From assembly GCA_964603935.1 (NCBI GenBank), contig CAZRWL010000009.1, positions 1 to 44,318 on the forward strand: a stretch of DNA of 44,318 nt, given 5' to 3'. Shown here piece after piece: positions 44,063 through 44,318 of this stretch. A program made the translations under genes and the position numbers. This DNA is from GWB1-37-8 sp964603935. GTDB taxonomy: Bacteria > Patescibacteriota > Microgenomatia > Levybacterales > UBA12049. Within the stretch, counting starts at the first letter, position 1. Each line of letters begins with the position of its first letter. The notes beneath the pieces were generated by a model that saw nothing but the letters and a program-made list of their open reading frames with translations, was not told where the DNA came from and made no database searches.

Positions 44063-44318
44063 TTAAAATATCTCCGGGTCCTGCTGGGTTGGGGGTGGGG
44101 GGAGTTGGGTGGGGGACGGCGCTTGTTGGATGTCGATGGCAGGCGCAGAGACATCTGTCTGCGCGTTAACATCTTGTTCGTTGGAATTTTCTCGTATCTC
44201 CTGCATTGCTTGTACTTCCTGCGGATTTGATGTGGCCAGGTCATTTTCAAAAGGAGCAGCAAAGACTTTAACTACAACATGGCTTTGTCCGACAAAAAAC
44301 AATCCCTCGCCAACGCCT
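44063..44318 (-). CDS. VirB4/TraC-like ATPase, C-terminal fragment
   Basis: The frame stays open to the window edge, so this is the 3' end of a longer gene. The first visible residues (GVGEGLFFVGQSHVVVKVFA, then APFENDLATSNPQE) match the C-terminal strand and helix of TraC/VirB4-like conjugation-type ATPases frequent in CPR genomes. The last 50 residues are a Gln/Pro/Asp-rich disordered tail (PPPPTQQDPEIF at the end). It could work with the VirD4/HerA-like ATPase at 12834-15197. An internal ATG at 44300-44302 should not be taken as the real start. Confidence 0.65.
   Translation of the reverse strand, partial: GVGEGLFFVGQSHVVVKVFAAPFENDLATSNPQEVQAMQEIRENSNEQDVNAQTDVSAPAIDIQQAPSPTQLPPPPTQQDPEIF

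Noticed and set aside
44063..44302. Complete 79-residue gene starting at 44302
   Set aside because: The frame is open to the window edge and the upstream residues continue the VirB4/TraC C-terminal motif, so it is a fragment.
1..44318. CRISPR array
   Set aside because: No regularly spaced repeats of 23-50 bp were seen; the tandem microrepeats have 7- to 12-bp units without spacers.

Overview
The window is a low-GC, gene-dense chromosomal segment that looks like a Candidate Phyla Radiation (Patescibacteria) genome, most likely Microgenomates. That placement is inferred from lineage style: a DUF4012 protein fused to a nucleotide-sugar-epimerase-like domain, a MurD/MurL pair, a short ValRS, secreted proteins with Thr/Pro linkers and a dockerin, VirD4/VirB4-like ATPases without a conjugation operon, and short genes with little Shine-Dalgarno signal. 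No rRNA is present to fix the taxon.

Layout. 1-2000: an anchored LamG/dockerin surface protein. 2000-4700 (minus): a RelE/Phd toxin-antitoxin pair, trpS, small unknown ORFs behind a hairpin-rich leader, and a TrpR-like repressor. 4880-9440 (minus): tgt, a UbiE/MenG-like methyltransferase, murD, murL and tRNA-Met. 9509-9577 (plus): a compact CAU tRNA with the C1-A72 initiator hallmark but non-canonical D and T loops. 9585-12770: divIC-like gene, xer recombinase, a membrane protein, a PIG-L deacetylase, tRNA-Ile(UAU) and a hypothetical protein. 12834-21320: VirD4/HerA-like ATPase, comM, a polytopic membrane/TPR protein and a P-type ATPase. 21320-31550: mixed accessory and core genes (unknown proteins, DUF433/DUF5615 and RHH/PIN toxin-antitoxin pairs, ruvB, ruvA, NYN nuclease, PGI/PMI, purD, a Fic block flanked by 30-bp direct repeats, ruvC). 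31610-39210: rplY, valS, a TPR membrane protein, a winged-helix NTPase-like regulator, the DUF4012 fusion, RNase H. 39340-44318: the replication-origin neighbourhood (jag, yidC, yidD, rnpA, rpmH on minus; dnaA, dnaN on plus) with DnaA-box-like sites and a DnaA-trio-like tract in the dnaA-dnaN gap, then the 3' end of a VirB4/TraC-like ATPase.

Three patterns run across the window. First, many genes have a sigma70-like -10 box 6 to 8 nt before the start codon and no Shine-Dalgarno, which predicts widespread leaderless transcription. Second, short interspersed repeats (palindromic GTCAT..CTGA..GGATC types and AAATTC/AAAATGC microrepeats) sit inside genes and are translated in frame in comM, murL, rplY, valS, ruvC and a membrane protein. 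Third, several autoregulatory-looking inverted repeats lie over the promoters of toxin-antitoxin and regulator genes. The most unusual single item is the initiator-like tRNA at 9509-9577.
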